Source: Propionibacteriaceae bacterium
GTDB lineage: Bacteria > Actinomycetota > Actinomycetes > Propionibacteriales > Propionibacteriaceae
DNA length: 8,465 nt
Assembly: GCA_020438595.1 (NCBI GenBank)
Contig: JAGQUI010000100.1
Location: 1-8,465 of the forward strand
Direction: 5' to 3'
In this document: positions 1 through 8,465 of the stretch, piece by piece
Numbering within the stretch: position 1 is the first letter of the stretch
Layout: every line of letters starts with the position of its first letter
Translations under genes and position numbers: made by a program
Notes under the pieces: generated by a model
The model's database searches: none
What the model was told of the DNA's origin: nothing
What the model saw: only the letters and a program-made list of their open reading frames with translations

Positions 1-836
1 CTCGTCGGTGAAGATCTCCAGCAGCAGCGAGTGCGGTACCCGGCCGTCGATCACGGTGGCCTTCGGCACCCCGGCCCGCACCGCCTCGAGGCAGGCCTCC
101 ATCTTCGGGATCATCCCGGACGCGAGCGTGGGCAGCATCGCGGCCAGGTCGTCCACCGCGATCTGGTGGATCACCTCGGTCGAGTTCGGCCAGTCGCGGT
201 AGAGCCCCTCGACGTCGGTCAGCACGACCAGCCGCTCCGCGCCGAGCGCGGCCGCCAGCGCTCCCGCGGCGGTGTCCGCGTTCACGTTGTGGACCTGGCC
301 CACCTCGTCGGGCGCGACCGTGGCCACGACCGGGATCCGGCCGGCGTTGATCAGGTCGACCACCGCGCCGGGGTTCACCTCCGCGACCTCTCCGACCAGC
401 CCGAGGTCGACCTCCTCCCCGTCGACGTGGATGCCCTTGCGCTCGGCGGTGAGCAGGCCCGCGTCCTCCCCGGACAGGCCGACCGCCAGCGGGCCGTGCG
501 CGTTCAGCAGTCCGACGAGCTCGCGGTTCACCTGCCCCATCAGCACCATGCGCACCACGTTCATCGCCTCGGGCGTGGTCACCCGCAGGCCGCCGCGAAA
601 CTCGCTGGCGATGCCGAGACGGCTCAGCATCGAGGAGATCTGCGGACCTCCGCCGTGCACGACGACGGGCTTCACCCCGACCATGCGCAGGAACACGATG
701 TCCTGGGCGAAGGCCGCCTTCAGGCCCTCGTCGACCATGGCGTTGCCGCCGTACTTCACCACGATGGTCTGCCCGACGTAGCGCTCCAGCCACGGCAGGG
801 CTTCGATCAGGATGGCCGCCTTGCTCGCCGCGTCGA

Positions 837-840
<4 letters not shown>
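1..840 (-). CDS. argB: Acetylglutamate kinase ArgB (3' end outside the window)
   Basis: ArgB phosphorylates N-acetylglutamate with ATP, the second step of arginine synthesis in the cytosol. Reading the minus strand from ATG at 840-838 gives 280 codons with no stop up to the window edge. Family length is near 300, so only about 15-25 C-terminal residues are missing. Visible motifs: KYGGNAM with the phosphate-binding Lys29, the substrate/glycine loop VHGGGPQIS (61-69), NVNADTAA (185-192) with the conserved Asn and Asp, and GMIPKMEAC with Lys246, matching the second catalytic lysine of the family. About 20 residues precede the first strand ([20 protein letters not shown]). Such an N-terminal helix is known from hexameric, arginine-inhibited kinases, so feedback inhibition is inferred. 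The start overlaps the argJ stop as ATGA, and a GGAG lies 8 nt upstream (852-849), so translational coupling is likely. Confidence 0.96.
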
Positions 841-3067
<2,227 letters not shown>

Positions 3068-3071
<4 letters not shown>

Positions 3072-3094
3072 GTCCGACTCAAGCTTCCCTCAAG
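3068..3094 (+). repeat. Three TCAAG direct repeats with exact 11-bp period
   Basis: TCAAG occurs at 3068-3072, 3079-3083 and 3090-3094, each copy 11 bp after the last, so all three face the same side of the helix. The six bases between copies differ (TCCGAC, then CTTCCC). The positions one period further out on either side do not match. The block ends about 27 bp before the probable hemA -10 element, immediately upstream of where a -35 hexamer would sit. Phased 11-bp direct repeats are the known site form for OmpR/PhoB-type response regulators such as actinobacterial PhoP. The actual binding protein is unknown. Confidence 0.5.
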
Positions 3095-3121
3095 GTGGAA
3101 CCGGGGGCGCGGAACGAGGGT

Positions 3122-3127
3122 TACCAT
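3122..3127 (+). promoter_or_regulatory. Probable hemA -10 element (TACCAT), leaderless arrangement
   Basis: TACCAT fits the actinobacterial TANNNT -10 pattern. Seven bases separate it from the GTG start of hemA at 3135, so transcription would be expected to begin on or next to the start codon. This agrees with the lack of a usable Shine-Dalgarno: the nearest purine run, GAGGG at 3116-3120, is 14 nt away and upstream of the -10. No convincing -35 hexamer is seen. Confidence 0.5.
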
Positions 3128-3134
3128 TCACGAC

Positions 3135-4388
3135 GTGCCCGTCACCGCCATCGGACTGAGTCACCACCTCGTGCCCCTCGAGGACCTCGCGCGCCTCGGC
3201 GAGGTGTCCGGCCCTGTCCTCGAGCGGCTCGACACCGCCGGGCTCACCGGCATCGTCCTGCTGAACACCTGCAACCGCTTCGAGCTGTACTTCGAGTCCG
3301 ACTCCTTCCACGCAGGGCTCGAGGCCGTGCTGTCCGCCGTTCACGATGCCCTGCCCGAGGCCGACCGGCCCCTCGTGGACGAGTTCGAGGTGTACGCCGG
3401 ACAGGCCGCCGTGCAGCACCTGCTCGAGGTCGCCAGCGGCCTGGACGCGATGGTGGTCGGCGAGGCGGAGATCATCGGCCAGGTGCGGGAGGCGCTGCAG
3501 TCGTCCGGCGACCGCGCGAGCGCGTCGCTGCACCGGCTGTTCCACGCCGCGCTCACCACCGCGAAGGCAGTGACCACCGAGACCGACCTCGGCGCGGCCG
3601 GACGCTCGATCGCCCAGGTCGGCCTCGGCCTGGTGGAGACCCGGCACTTCCCTGTGGCCGGACGCCGCGCGCTCGTGGTCGGCACCGGCAGCTACGCCCG
3701 GGTGGTCACCGCAACGCTCGACCGGCTCGGCTGCGCCGACGTGTGGGTGTACTCACCGAGCGGTCGCGCCGAGCGGTTCGCCGCCACCCATCCCGTCCGC
3801 CCCGTGCCGGCCGACGGCCTCGCCGACGCGCTCGCGTCCGCGGACCTGCTGGTCACCTGCAGCGGCGCCGAGCAGACCGACGGCGCGGCGGTCACCGCCG
3901 ATCTGCTGGCCACCGCCCGCAGGGGCGCCCCGCTGCTGCCCGTCCTTGACCTCTCCCTCGAGGGCGACGTCGAACCGGCGGCCGAAGCCCTGGTGAACGT
4001 CGACCTGATCGACCTCGAAGAAGTGGGTGCGCACGCCCCCGCCGAGCAGACCGCCGCCGTGCTCGCCGCCCGCGACCTCGTCAGCCGCGGCGTGGACACC
4101 TACCTGCACCTCGAGCAGGGACGGCAGGCCACCCCTGCGGTGACCGCGATCCGCGCCCACGTGAGCCACTTCATCGAGCGCGAGATCGAGGCCGCGAAAC
4201 GCCGCTACGACGCCGAGACGGCCGCCGCCGTGGCGCACTCGCTGCGCCGGGTCTCCAACGCCCTGCTGCACACGCCGTCGCTGCGCGCCGCCGAACTCGC
4301 CCGCAGCGGCGAGCTCGCCGACTACTCGGCCGCCCTGCACACCCTGTTCGGGATCGAGATCGAGACCGGGGCCGAGGCGCAGGCGTGA
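3135..4388 (+). CDS. hemA: Glutamyl-tRNA reductase HemA
   Basis: HemA reduces glutamyl-tRNA(Glu) with NADPH to glutamate-1-semialdehyde, the committed step of C5-pathway tetrapyrrole synthesis. The 417-residue protein has the three expected parts. The N-terminal catalytic domain carries the nucleophile Cys46 in LLNTCNRFELY, followed by HLLEVASGLDAMVVGEAEIIGQ (95-116). The NADPH domain begins at ALVVGTGSYARVV (179-191), where the glycine motif is GTGSYA rather than the commoner GAGEMG. A C-terminal helical dimerisation domain ends in SNALLHTPSLRAAELA and LHTLFGIEIE. The N-terminal signature reads GLSHHLVPLEDL, where many members have SH(K/R)TAP. GTG at 3135 is the chosen start because VTAIGLSH begins the first strand and a -10 element lies just upstream. 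It is first in the heme operon and overlaps hemE by 4 bp (GTGA). Confidence 0.96.
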   Translation: MPVTAIGLSHHLVPLEDLARLGEVSGPVLERLDTAGLTGIVLLNTCNRFELYFESDSFHAGLEAVLSAVHDALPEADRPLVDEFEVYAGQAAVQHLLEVASGLDAMVVGEAEIIGQVREALQSSGDRASASLHRLFHAALTTAKAVTTETDLGAAGRSIAQVGLGLVETRHFPVAGRRALVVGTGSYARVVTATLDRLGCADVWVYSPSGRAERFAATHPVRPVPADGLADALASADLLVTCSGAEQTDGAAVTADLLATARRGAPLLPVLDLSLEGDVEPAAEALVNVDLIDLEEVGAHAPAEQTAAVLAARDLVSRGVDTYLHLEQGRQATPAVTAIRAHVSHFIEREIEAAKRRYDAETAAAVAHSLRRVSNALLHTPSLRAAELARSGELADYSAALHTLFGIEIETGAEAQA

Positions 4389-5431
4389 CGTCGACCACCA
4401 CCGCGGCCCCGCTGCTGGAGGCGTACCGCGGCCGCCCCGTCGCGCGGCGCCCGGTCTGGTTCATGCGGCAGGCCGGCCGCTCGCTGCCCGAGTACCGCGC
4501 GGTGCGCGAGGGCACCTCCATGCTGGACGCCTGCCTGAACCCCGAACTGGCCGCCGAGATCACCTGCCAGCCGGTGCGACGGCACGACGTGGACGCCGGC
4601 ATCTTCTTCTCCGACATCGTGGTGCCGCTGCGGCTGGCCGGCGTGGCCGTCGAGATCGTGGCCGGGGTCGGGCCGGTGCTGGAGGCACCGGTCCGGACGG
4701 CCGCCGACGTGGCCGCGCTGCCCGAGCCCGACCCGGCCGCCCTCGCACCGGTGCGCGCGGGCGTGGCCCTGTCGGTCGCCGAGCTCGGCCGCGTGCCGCT
4801 CATCGGCTTCGCGGGCGCCCCGTTCACGCTGGCGTCGTACCTGGTGGAGGGCCGGCCGAACCGCGAGTTGCCGGCCACCCGCGCCCTGATGACCGCCGAT
4901 CCCGTCACGTGGCACCGGCTGCTCGCGTGGGTCGCCCGGCTCACCACGATGTTCCTGCGTGCGCAGGTCGAGGCCGGGGCGGCCGCCGTGCAGCTGTTCG
5001 ACTCGTGGGTGGGCCGGCTGTCCCCGGCCGAGTACCGGGCCGCCGTCCAGCCCCACTCCGCGGCCGTGTTCGCAGCGGTCGCCGACCTCGGCGTGCCCCG
5101 GGTGCACTTCGGGACGGCCACCCGCGACCTCCTGCCCGACCTGCTCGCCGCCGGCGCCGACGTGGTCGGCGTCGCGTCCGACATCGGGCTGGACGAGGCC
5201 AGCGCGCTGCTCGGCGGCGCCGTCCCGCTGCAGGGCAACCTCGACCCCACGCTGCTGTCGGTCGAATGGCCCGTGTTGGAGGCCGCAGCCCGCGACGTGG
5301 TGCGGCGCGGCGCCGCAGCCCCCGGCCACGTGTTCAACCTCGGCCACGGCGTCCCGCCCGACACCGATCCCGACACCCTCACCAGGCTCGTCGAGCTGGT
5401 GCACTCCATCCCGCTGCCGCAGGAGTCCTGA
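4385..5431 (+). CDS. hemE: Uroporphyrinogen III decarboxylase HemE
   Basis: HemE removes four carboxyl groups from uroporphyrinogen III to give coproporphyrinogen III, the last intermediate shared by the protoporphyrin and coproporphyrin branches. The protein is 348 residues, normal length, a single TIM-barrel domain. The signature RRPVWFMRQAGRSLPEYR (21-38) holds the substrate-binding Arg28 and Arg32. The catalytic Asp77 lies in GIFFSDIVVP, Tyr152 in ASYLVEG, Ser207 in LFDSWVG and His321 in FNLGHG. These correspond to Arg37, Asp86, Tyr164, Ser219 and His339 of the human enzyme, as I recall that numbering. The usual YMPEYR is SLPEYR here, a mild change. GTG at 4385 overlaps the hemA stop (GTGA). 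No strong ribosome site is seen, so expression probably depends on coupling to hemA. The next gene begins 1 bp after its stop. Confidence 0.97.
   Translation: MTSTTTAAPLLEAYRGRPVARRPVWFMRQAGRSLPEYRAVREGTSMLDACLNPELAAEITCQPVRRHDVDAGIFFSDIVVPLRLAGVAVEIVAGVGPVLEAPVRTAADVAALPEPDPAALAPVRAGVALSVAELGRVPLIGFAGAPFTLASYLVEGRPNRELPATRALMTADPVTWHRLLAWVARLTTMFLRAQVEAGAAAVQLFDSWVGRLSPAEYRAAVQPHSAAVFAAVADLGVPRVHFGTATRDLLPDLLAAGADVVGVASDIGLDEASALLGGAVPLQGNLDPTLLSVEWPVLEAAARDVVRRGAAAPGHVFNLGHGVPPDTDPDTLTRLVELVHSIPLPQES
5421..5425 (+). promoter_or_regulatory. Ribosome binding site of the radical SAM gene
   Basis: AGGAG lies 7 nt before the ATG at 5433, inside the last codons of hemE. It decides this start over an in-frame ATG at 5523 (residue 31), which has no comparable site and lies only 10 residues before the first cluster cysteine. 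Confidence 0.7.
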
Positions 5432-5432
5432 C

Positions 5433-6581
5433 ATGCCCCATCCCGCCACCACGGCCCGTCCCGCGCACGCGCACGGCATCGGGGCGGTGAAGCCGGACGG
5501 GTGGGCGTACCACCGCGCCCCGATGATCGTGTACTGGGAACTCACCAACGCCTGCGGGCTGGCCTGCCGGCACTGCCGGGCCACCGCCATGCCCGACCCG
5601 ATGCCGGGCGAGCTGACCACCGCAGAGGCGATCGCCGTGCTGGACGACCTGCTCGGCTTCGGCGGGCCCGGCGAAGCACTGCCGCACGTGGTGATGACCG
5701 GCGGCGATCCGCTGCGCCGTCCCGACCTGCCCGAGCTCATCGCGGCGGCCACCGAGCGCGGCATCGGGGTCTCACTGGCCCCGGCGGTGACTCCGCTGCT
5801 GACCCGCGAGCGGATCTTCTGGATGAAGGACGTCGGCATCCAGGCGATCTCGTTGTCGCTGGACGGCTCCACCGCCGCGTACCACGACGGCGTCCGGATG
5901 GTGCCCGGCACGTTCGAGGCGACCATCGAAGCGCTCGACACCGCCGCGGAGGCCGGGCTGCCGGTACAGGTGAACACCCTGGTCACGTCCCAGACCGCCG
6001 CTGACCTGCCCGCGGTGTACGAGCTGCTCAGCCGGCACACCCTGATGCAGTGGAGCCTGTTCTTCCTGATCTCGATCGGACGGGGCACCGAGCTCACCGA
6101 GCTCTCCCCCGGCGACGCCGAACGGTGGCTGCTCTGGGCGGCGAAGGTGAACCGCGACGCGCCGTTCCGGGTGAAGACCACCGAGGCGATGCACTTCCGG
6201 CGGCTGATGACCGCGCCGCTGCTGCGCGCAGGGAGGACGAGGGAGGAGGTCGAGGCGCTGCCGCCGGCGCGGGCGTTCGGCATCCGCGACGGCAACGGAA
6301 TCGTGTTCGTCTCCAACCTCGGCGACGTCACGCCGTCCGGCTTCCTGCCGGTGACCGTCGGCAACGTGAAAGAGCGCTCCTTGGTCGAGCTCTACCGCGA
6401 CGAGCCCCTGATGCGCGCGCTGCGCGACCCCGACCAGTTCAAGGGACGCTGCGGGGTGTGCGAGTACCACGACTGGTGCGGCGGTTCGCGGGCCAGGGCG
6501 TACGCGTGGACGGGCGACCCGCTGGAGTCCGACCCGCTGTGCCCGTACGTGCCGAAGCCCGACGCCGCGCCGGCGCAGTGA
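5433..6581 (+). CDS. Radical SAM/SPASM protein, AhbD/NirJ-like, in the heme operon
   Basis: A 382-residue radical SAM enzyme. The N-terminal barrel has the cluster motif ACGLACRHC (Cys41, Cys45, Cys48; CX3CX2C), the SAM-binding TGGDPLRRPDL (89-99) and ISLSLDGS (139-146). The C-terminal SPASM/twitch region has Cys340, Cys343, Cys349 and Cys370 in RCGVCEYHDWCGGSRARAYA and DPLCPY, enough to hold an auxiliary [4Fe-4S] cluster. The CEY...CGGSRARAYA...TGD...DPxC pattern is characteristic of the heme-type group, AhbC/AhbD and NirJ. The mid-region QWSLFFLISIGRG and VKTTEAMHFRR recall the family TIGR04053, whose function I do not know to be established. AhbD converts coproheme to heme without oxygen, so a role as an anaerobic coproheme decarboxylase or another tetrapyrrole step is inferred from motif plus position. 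Heme modification or a peptide substrate remain possible; no precursor peptide gene is seen nearby. It starts 1 bp after hemE and overlaps hemY by 4 bp. Confidence 0.9.
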   Translation: MPHPATTARPAHAHGIGAVKPDGWAYHRAPMIVYWELTNACGLACRHCRATAMPDPMPGELTTAEAIAVLDDLLGFGGPGEALPHVVMTGGDPLRRPDLPELIAAATERGIGVSLAPAVTPLLTRERIFWMKDVGIQAISLSLDGSTAAYHDGVRMVPGTFEATIEALDTAAEAGLPVQVNTLVTSQTAADLPAVYELLSRHTLMQWSLFFLISIGRGTELTELSPGDAERWLLWAAKVNRDAPFRVKTTEAMHFRRLMTAPLLRAGRTREEVEALPPARAFGIRDGNGIVFVSNLGDVTPSGFLPVTVGNVKERSLVELYRDEPLMRALRDPDQFKGRCGVCEYHDWCGGSRARAYAWTGDPLESDPLCPYVPKPDAAPAQ

Positions 6582-7984
6582 GGCTGCTGGTCGTCGGCGG
6601 CGGCATCACCGGCCTCGCCGCCGCGTGGGAGGCCGTCCGCGGTGACGAGGGGCGCGCGCCCGCCGAGGTGCTGCTCGTCGAGGCGTCCGACCGGTTGGGC
6701 GGCAAGCTGCACACCGAGGTTGTCGACGACCTGCTGATCGAGCACGGGCCCGATTCCTTCGTCAGCTACCGGCCGGCCGCAGCACAGCTCGCCGCCGAGG
6801 TCGGGCTGGGCGACGATGTGATCGGCACCTCCGGGGAACGGATCGTGTCCCTGCGCTCGCGCGGACGGCTGCGTCCGCTGCCCGCCGGGATGGGCATGGT
6901 GCTGCCGACCCGGCTCTGGCCGTTCGTCACCACCGGGATCCTCTCCCCGCTCGACAAGCTGCGCGCCGGTCTCGACCTGGTGCTGCCGCGGCAGTTGCAC
7001 GAGGGCGAGGACGTGGCGATCGGGGCGTTCCTGCGCCGGCGGCTCGGCGGCGGGATCGTGCGCCGGTTCGCCGATCCCATGGTGGGCGGCATCTACGGGG
7101 CGAGCGTGGACGAGCTGAGCCTGGACGCGGTGCTGCCGTCCCTGCGCGCGGACGAGACCACCCACCGCAGCCTGGTGCTGGCATCGCTGGCGACGGGCCG
7201 CAGGGCCCGGGCGACGAGCCGCGGTCCGGCCTCGCCGTTCCGGACGCTGCGCGGCGGCCTGGGCAGCCTGGTGGACGCGGTGGCCGACCGGCTGCGCGAG
7301 GCCGGTGCGGACCTTCGGCTCGGGGCCGGCGTCGAGGAACTGCGTCCCGCGGCCGGTGGTGGTGTGGAGGCGGTGCTCGGCGACGGGTCGGTCGAGCCGG
7401 CCGACGCCGTCGTGCTGGCCGGTGGGGTGGCCAGTTCGGCAGCGCTCCTCGCGGGGCCGGCACCCGAGTCCGCGGCCGCACTCTCCCGGGTGCCACTGGC
7501 CACCTCCACCGTCGTGACCCTCGCATACCCCGCGTCCGCGTTCGCCACACCGGTGACGACGCACGGATGGCTGGAGGCCGATCCGGCCCCGATCAGCGGA
7601 GTCACGGTGAGCTCGGCGAAGTGGACCGGACGGGCGGGCGAGGACACCGTGCTGGTTCGCGCGTTCGTGCCCGAACGACTCGGCGCGATCGCCCGCGCCG
7701 ACACCGACGTGCTGCGCGACGCGGTGGTGCGCCACGTCGGCGGGGTGCTCGGGGAGACGGCGGCACCGATTCTGACCCGGGTCGCCCGCTGGCCGGAGAT
7801 GATGCCGAAGTACACCGTCGGACACCTCGACCGGGTGGCCGGGACCGAGGCCGGCCTGGCGCACCTGCCGGTCTGGCGCGTCGCGGGCTCGGCGCTGCGC
7901 GGGGTGGGCGTCCCGGACTGCGTGGCGGACGGGCGACGCCAGGCCGGCCTGGCTCTGGCTGGGGTGGTTAAGGTCAACTCATGA
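6578..7984 (+). CDS. hemY: Coproporphyrinogen III oxidase HemY (CgoX)
   Basis: An FAD-dependent oxidase of the protoporphyrinogen/coproporphyrinogen oxidase family. In actinobacteria this enzyme takes six electrons from coproporphyrinogen III to give coproporphyrin III, with oxygen as acceptor. The 468-residue protein opens with the dinucleotide motif LLVVGGGITGLAAA (3-16), followed by VEASDRLGGKLHTE (34-47) and HGPDSF (56-61). The middle has the family segment FADPMVGGIYGASVDELS (164-181) and RGGLGSLVDA (225-234). The C-terminal FAD-binding piece is RGVGVPDCVADGRRQ (441-455). No transmembrane segment or signal peptide is seen, in line with the soluble Gram-positive type. The name CgoX rests on the pathway context with hemQ; sequence alone does not separate it from protoporphyrinogen oxidase. 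GTG at 6578 overlaps the radical SAM stop (GTGA) and lacks a clear Shine-Dalgarno, suggesting coupled translation. Confidence 0.95.
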   Translation: MRLLVVGGGITGLAAAWEAVRGDEGRAPAEVLLVEASDRLGGKLHTEVVDDLLIEHGPDSFVSYRPAAAQLAAEVGLGDDVIGTSGERIVSLRSRGRLRPLPAGMGMVLPTRLWPFVTTGILSPLDKLRAGLDLVLPRQLHEGEDVAIGAFLRRRLGGGIVRRFADPMVGGIYGASVDELSLDAVLPSLRADETTHRSLVLASLATGRRARATSRGPASPFRTLRGGLGSLVDAVADRLREAGADLRLGAGVEELRPAAGGGVEAVLGDGSVEPADAVVLAGGVASSAALLAGPAPESAAALSRVPLATSTVVTLAYPASAFATPVTTHGWLEADPAPISGVTVSSAKWTGRAGEDTVLVRAFVPERLGAIARADTDVLRDAVVRHVGGVLGETAAPILTRVARWPEMMPKYTVGHLDRVAGTEAGLAHLPVWRVAGSALRGVGVPDCVADGRRQAGLALAGVVKVNS

Positions 7985-7990
7985 AGGAGG
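7984..7990 (+). promoter_or_regulatory. Strong Shine-Dalgarno (AAGGAGG) that sets the hemQ start
   Basis: AAGGAGG is a perfect anti-16S match. It begins on the last base of the hemY stop and lies 5 nt before GTG at 7996. An in-frame ATG at 7981 overlaps the hemY stop as ATGA but would place this site inside its own coding sequence, so GTG 7996 is preferred. It is the strongest ribosome site in the window. Confidence 0.75.
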
Positions 7991-7995
7991 ATTCC

Positions 7996-8465
7996 GTGGC
8001 CGAAGAGGTCTTCTACACCGCCTACGCGGTGTTCGCGCGGCGCGAGCCCGCGCCCGACGAGGTGGCGCAGGCGACCCGTGACCTCATCGACGCGCTGGCC
8101 GGAACCGGCGTCACCACCCGCGGCCTCTACGACGTGCACGGCATGCCCGCCGAGGCGGACCTGCTGGTCTGGCTGCACGGGCAGTCCGCGTCCGACCTGC
8201 AGGAGGCGGAACGGCTGTTCCAGCAGGAGGCGTTCGGCGGCACGGTCGAACTGGTCTGGTCCGGCTTCGGCGTGCACCGGCAGGCCGAATTCAGCCGCGA
8301 CCACTCCCCGGCGTTCCTGCGTGGCCTCGAACCCAGGCGGTGGCTGACCGTCTACCCGTTCGTCCGCTCGTACGAGTGGTACGTGCTGCCCGAGGAGGAG
8401 CGGCGGGAGATGCTCGCCGACCACGGGCTGAAGGGACGGGACTACCCGCAGGTGTCCAGCAACAC
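7996..8465 (+). CDS. hemQ: Coproheme decarboxylase HemQ/ChdC (3' end outside the window)
   Basis: HemQ belongs to the chlorite dismutase-like family. It oxidatively decarboxylates two propionates of coproheme with peroxide to give heme b, the last step of the coproporphyrin-dependent pathway. From GTG 7996 there are 156 complete codons and two bases, against about 230 in the family, so the C-terminal third is missing. Seen are RDHSPAFLRG with His103, LTVYPFVRSYEWYVL with Tyr120, and LADHGLKGRDYP with His143. In the actinobacterial enzyme of Corynebacterium diphtheriae, recalled as distal His118, radical Tyr135 and proximal His158, the spacings are 17 and 23, exactly as here. This is therefore the histidine-type actinobacterial ChdC, not a chlorite dismutase. 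It follows hemY by 11 bp with its own strong ribosome site. A longer form from ATG 7981 (five extra residues) is possible. Confidence 0.95.
   Translation, partial: MAEEVFYTAYAVFARREPAPDEVAQATRDLIDALAGTGVTTRGLYDVHGMPAEADLLVWLHGQSASDLQEAERLFQQEAFGGTVELVWSGFGVHRQAEFSRDHSPAFLRGLEPRRWLTVYPFVRSYEWYVLPEEERREMLADHGLKGRDYPQVSSN

Noticed and set aside
4322..6364. A 680-codon open frame on the minus strand opposite hemE and the radical SAM gene
   Set aside because: It is antisense to two genes with clear family motifs, is rich in Arg, Gly, Ala and Ser without any domain, and is what high-GC codon bias produces on the opposite strand.
6392..7864. A 490-codon minus-strand open frame opposite hemY
   Set aside because: It is a shadow of hemY, whose FAD-binding motifs are unambiguous, and shows no protein family features.
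7093..8424. A 443-codon minus-strand open frame opposite hemY and hemQ
   Set aside because: It spans two real plus-strand genes, has no motif, and its second half is a Ser/Arg/Thr-rich low-complexity string.

Overview
The window is about 70% G+C, uses GTG starts freely and packs genes with 1-4 bp overlaps. With the gene content this points to a high-GC actinobacterium. The genus cannot be fixed from the sequence. The hemA-hemE start of the heme cluster and the GTGSYARV form of the HemA nucleotide loop fit what I recall of Micrococcales-like lineages, but that is a weak inference. No mobile element, CRISPR array, rRNA or tRNA was seen.

Layout: two divergent operons separated by 115 bp (3020-3134). 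Leftward (minus strand) lies an arginine operon, argC-argJ-argB, with ATGA/GTGA overlaps at both junctions; argB runs off the left edge with only its C-terminal tail missing. Rightward (plus strand) lies a heme operon: hemA (glutamyl-tRNA reductase), hemE (uroporphyrinogen decarboxylase), a radical SAM/SPASM protein, hemY/cgoX (coproporphyrinogen oxidase) and hemQ/chdC (coproheme decarboxylase). hemQ runs off the right edge. Coding density is nearly total and no other gap exceeds 11 bp.

How the genes work together: ArgB, ArgC and ArgJ are the kinase, reductase and acetyl-recycling steps of the acetylated glutamate-to-ornithine route. HemA commits glutamyl-tRNA to 5-aminolevulinate. HemE makes coproporphyrinogen III, HemY oxidises it to coproporphyrin III, and HemQ decarboxylates coproheme to heme b, which is the coproporphyrin-dependent pathway of Gram-positive bacteria. 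hemH/cpfC, hemB, hemC, hemD and hemL are not in the window and may lie downstream. Both operons draw on glutamate.

Most interesting points: (1) a radical SAM protein with an AhbD/NirJ-type C-terminal cysteine motif is translationally embedded between hemE and hemY, in an operon that also encodes the oxygen/peroxide-dependent decarboxylase HemQ. It is a candidate oxygen-independent tetrapyrrole enzyme. (2) The short divergent intergenic region holds three exact TCAAG repeats at 11-bp period just upstream of a probable leaderless hemA promoter, and, on the argC side, a 10-bp direct repeat at 20-bp period that resembles ArgR half-sites.
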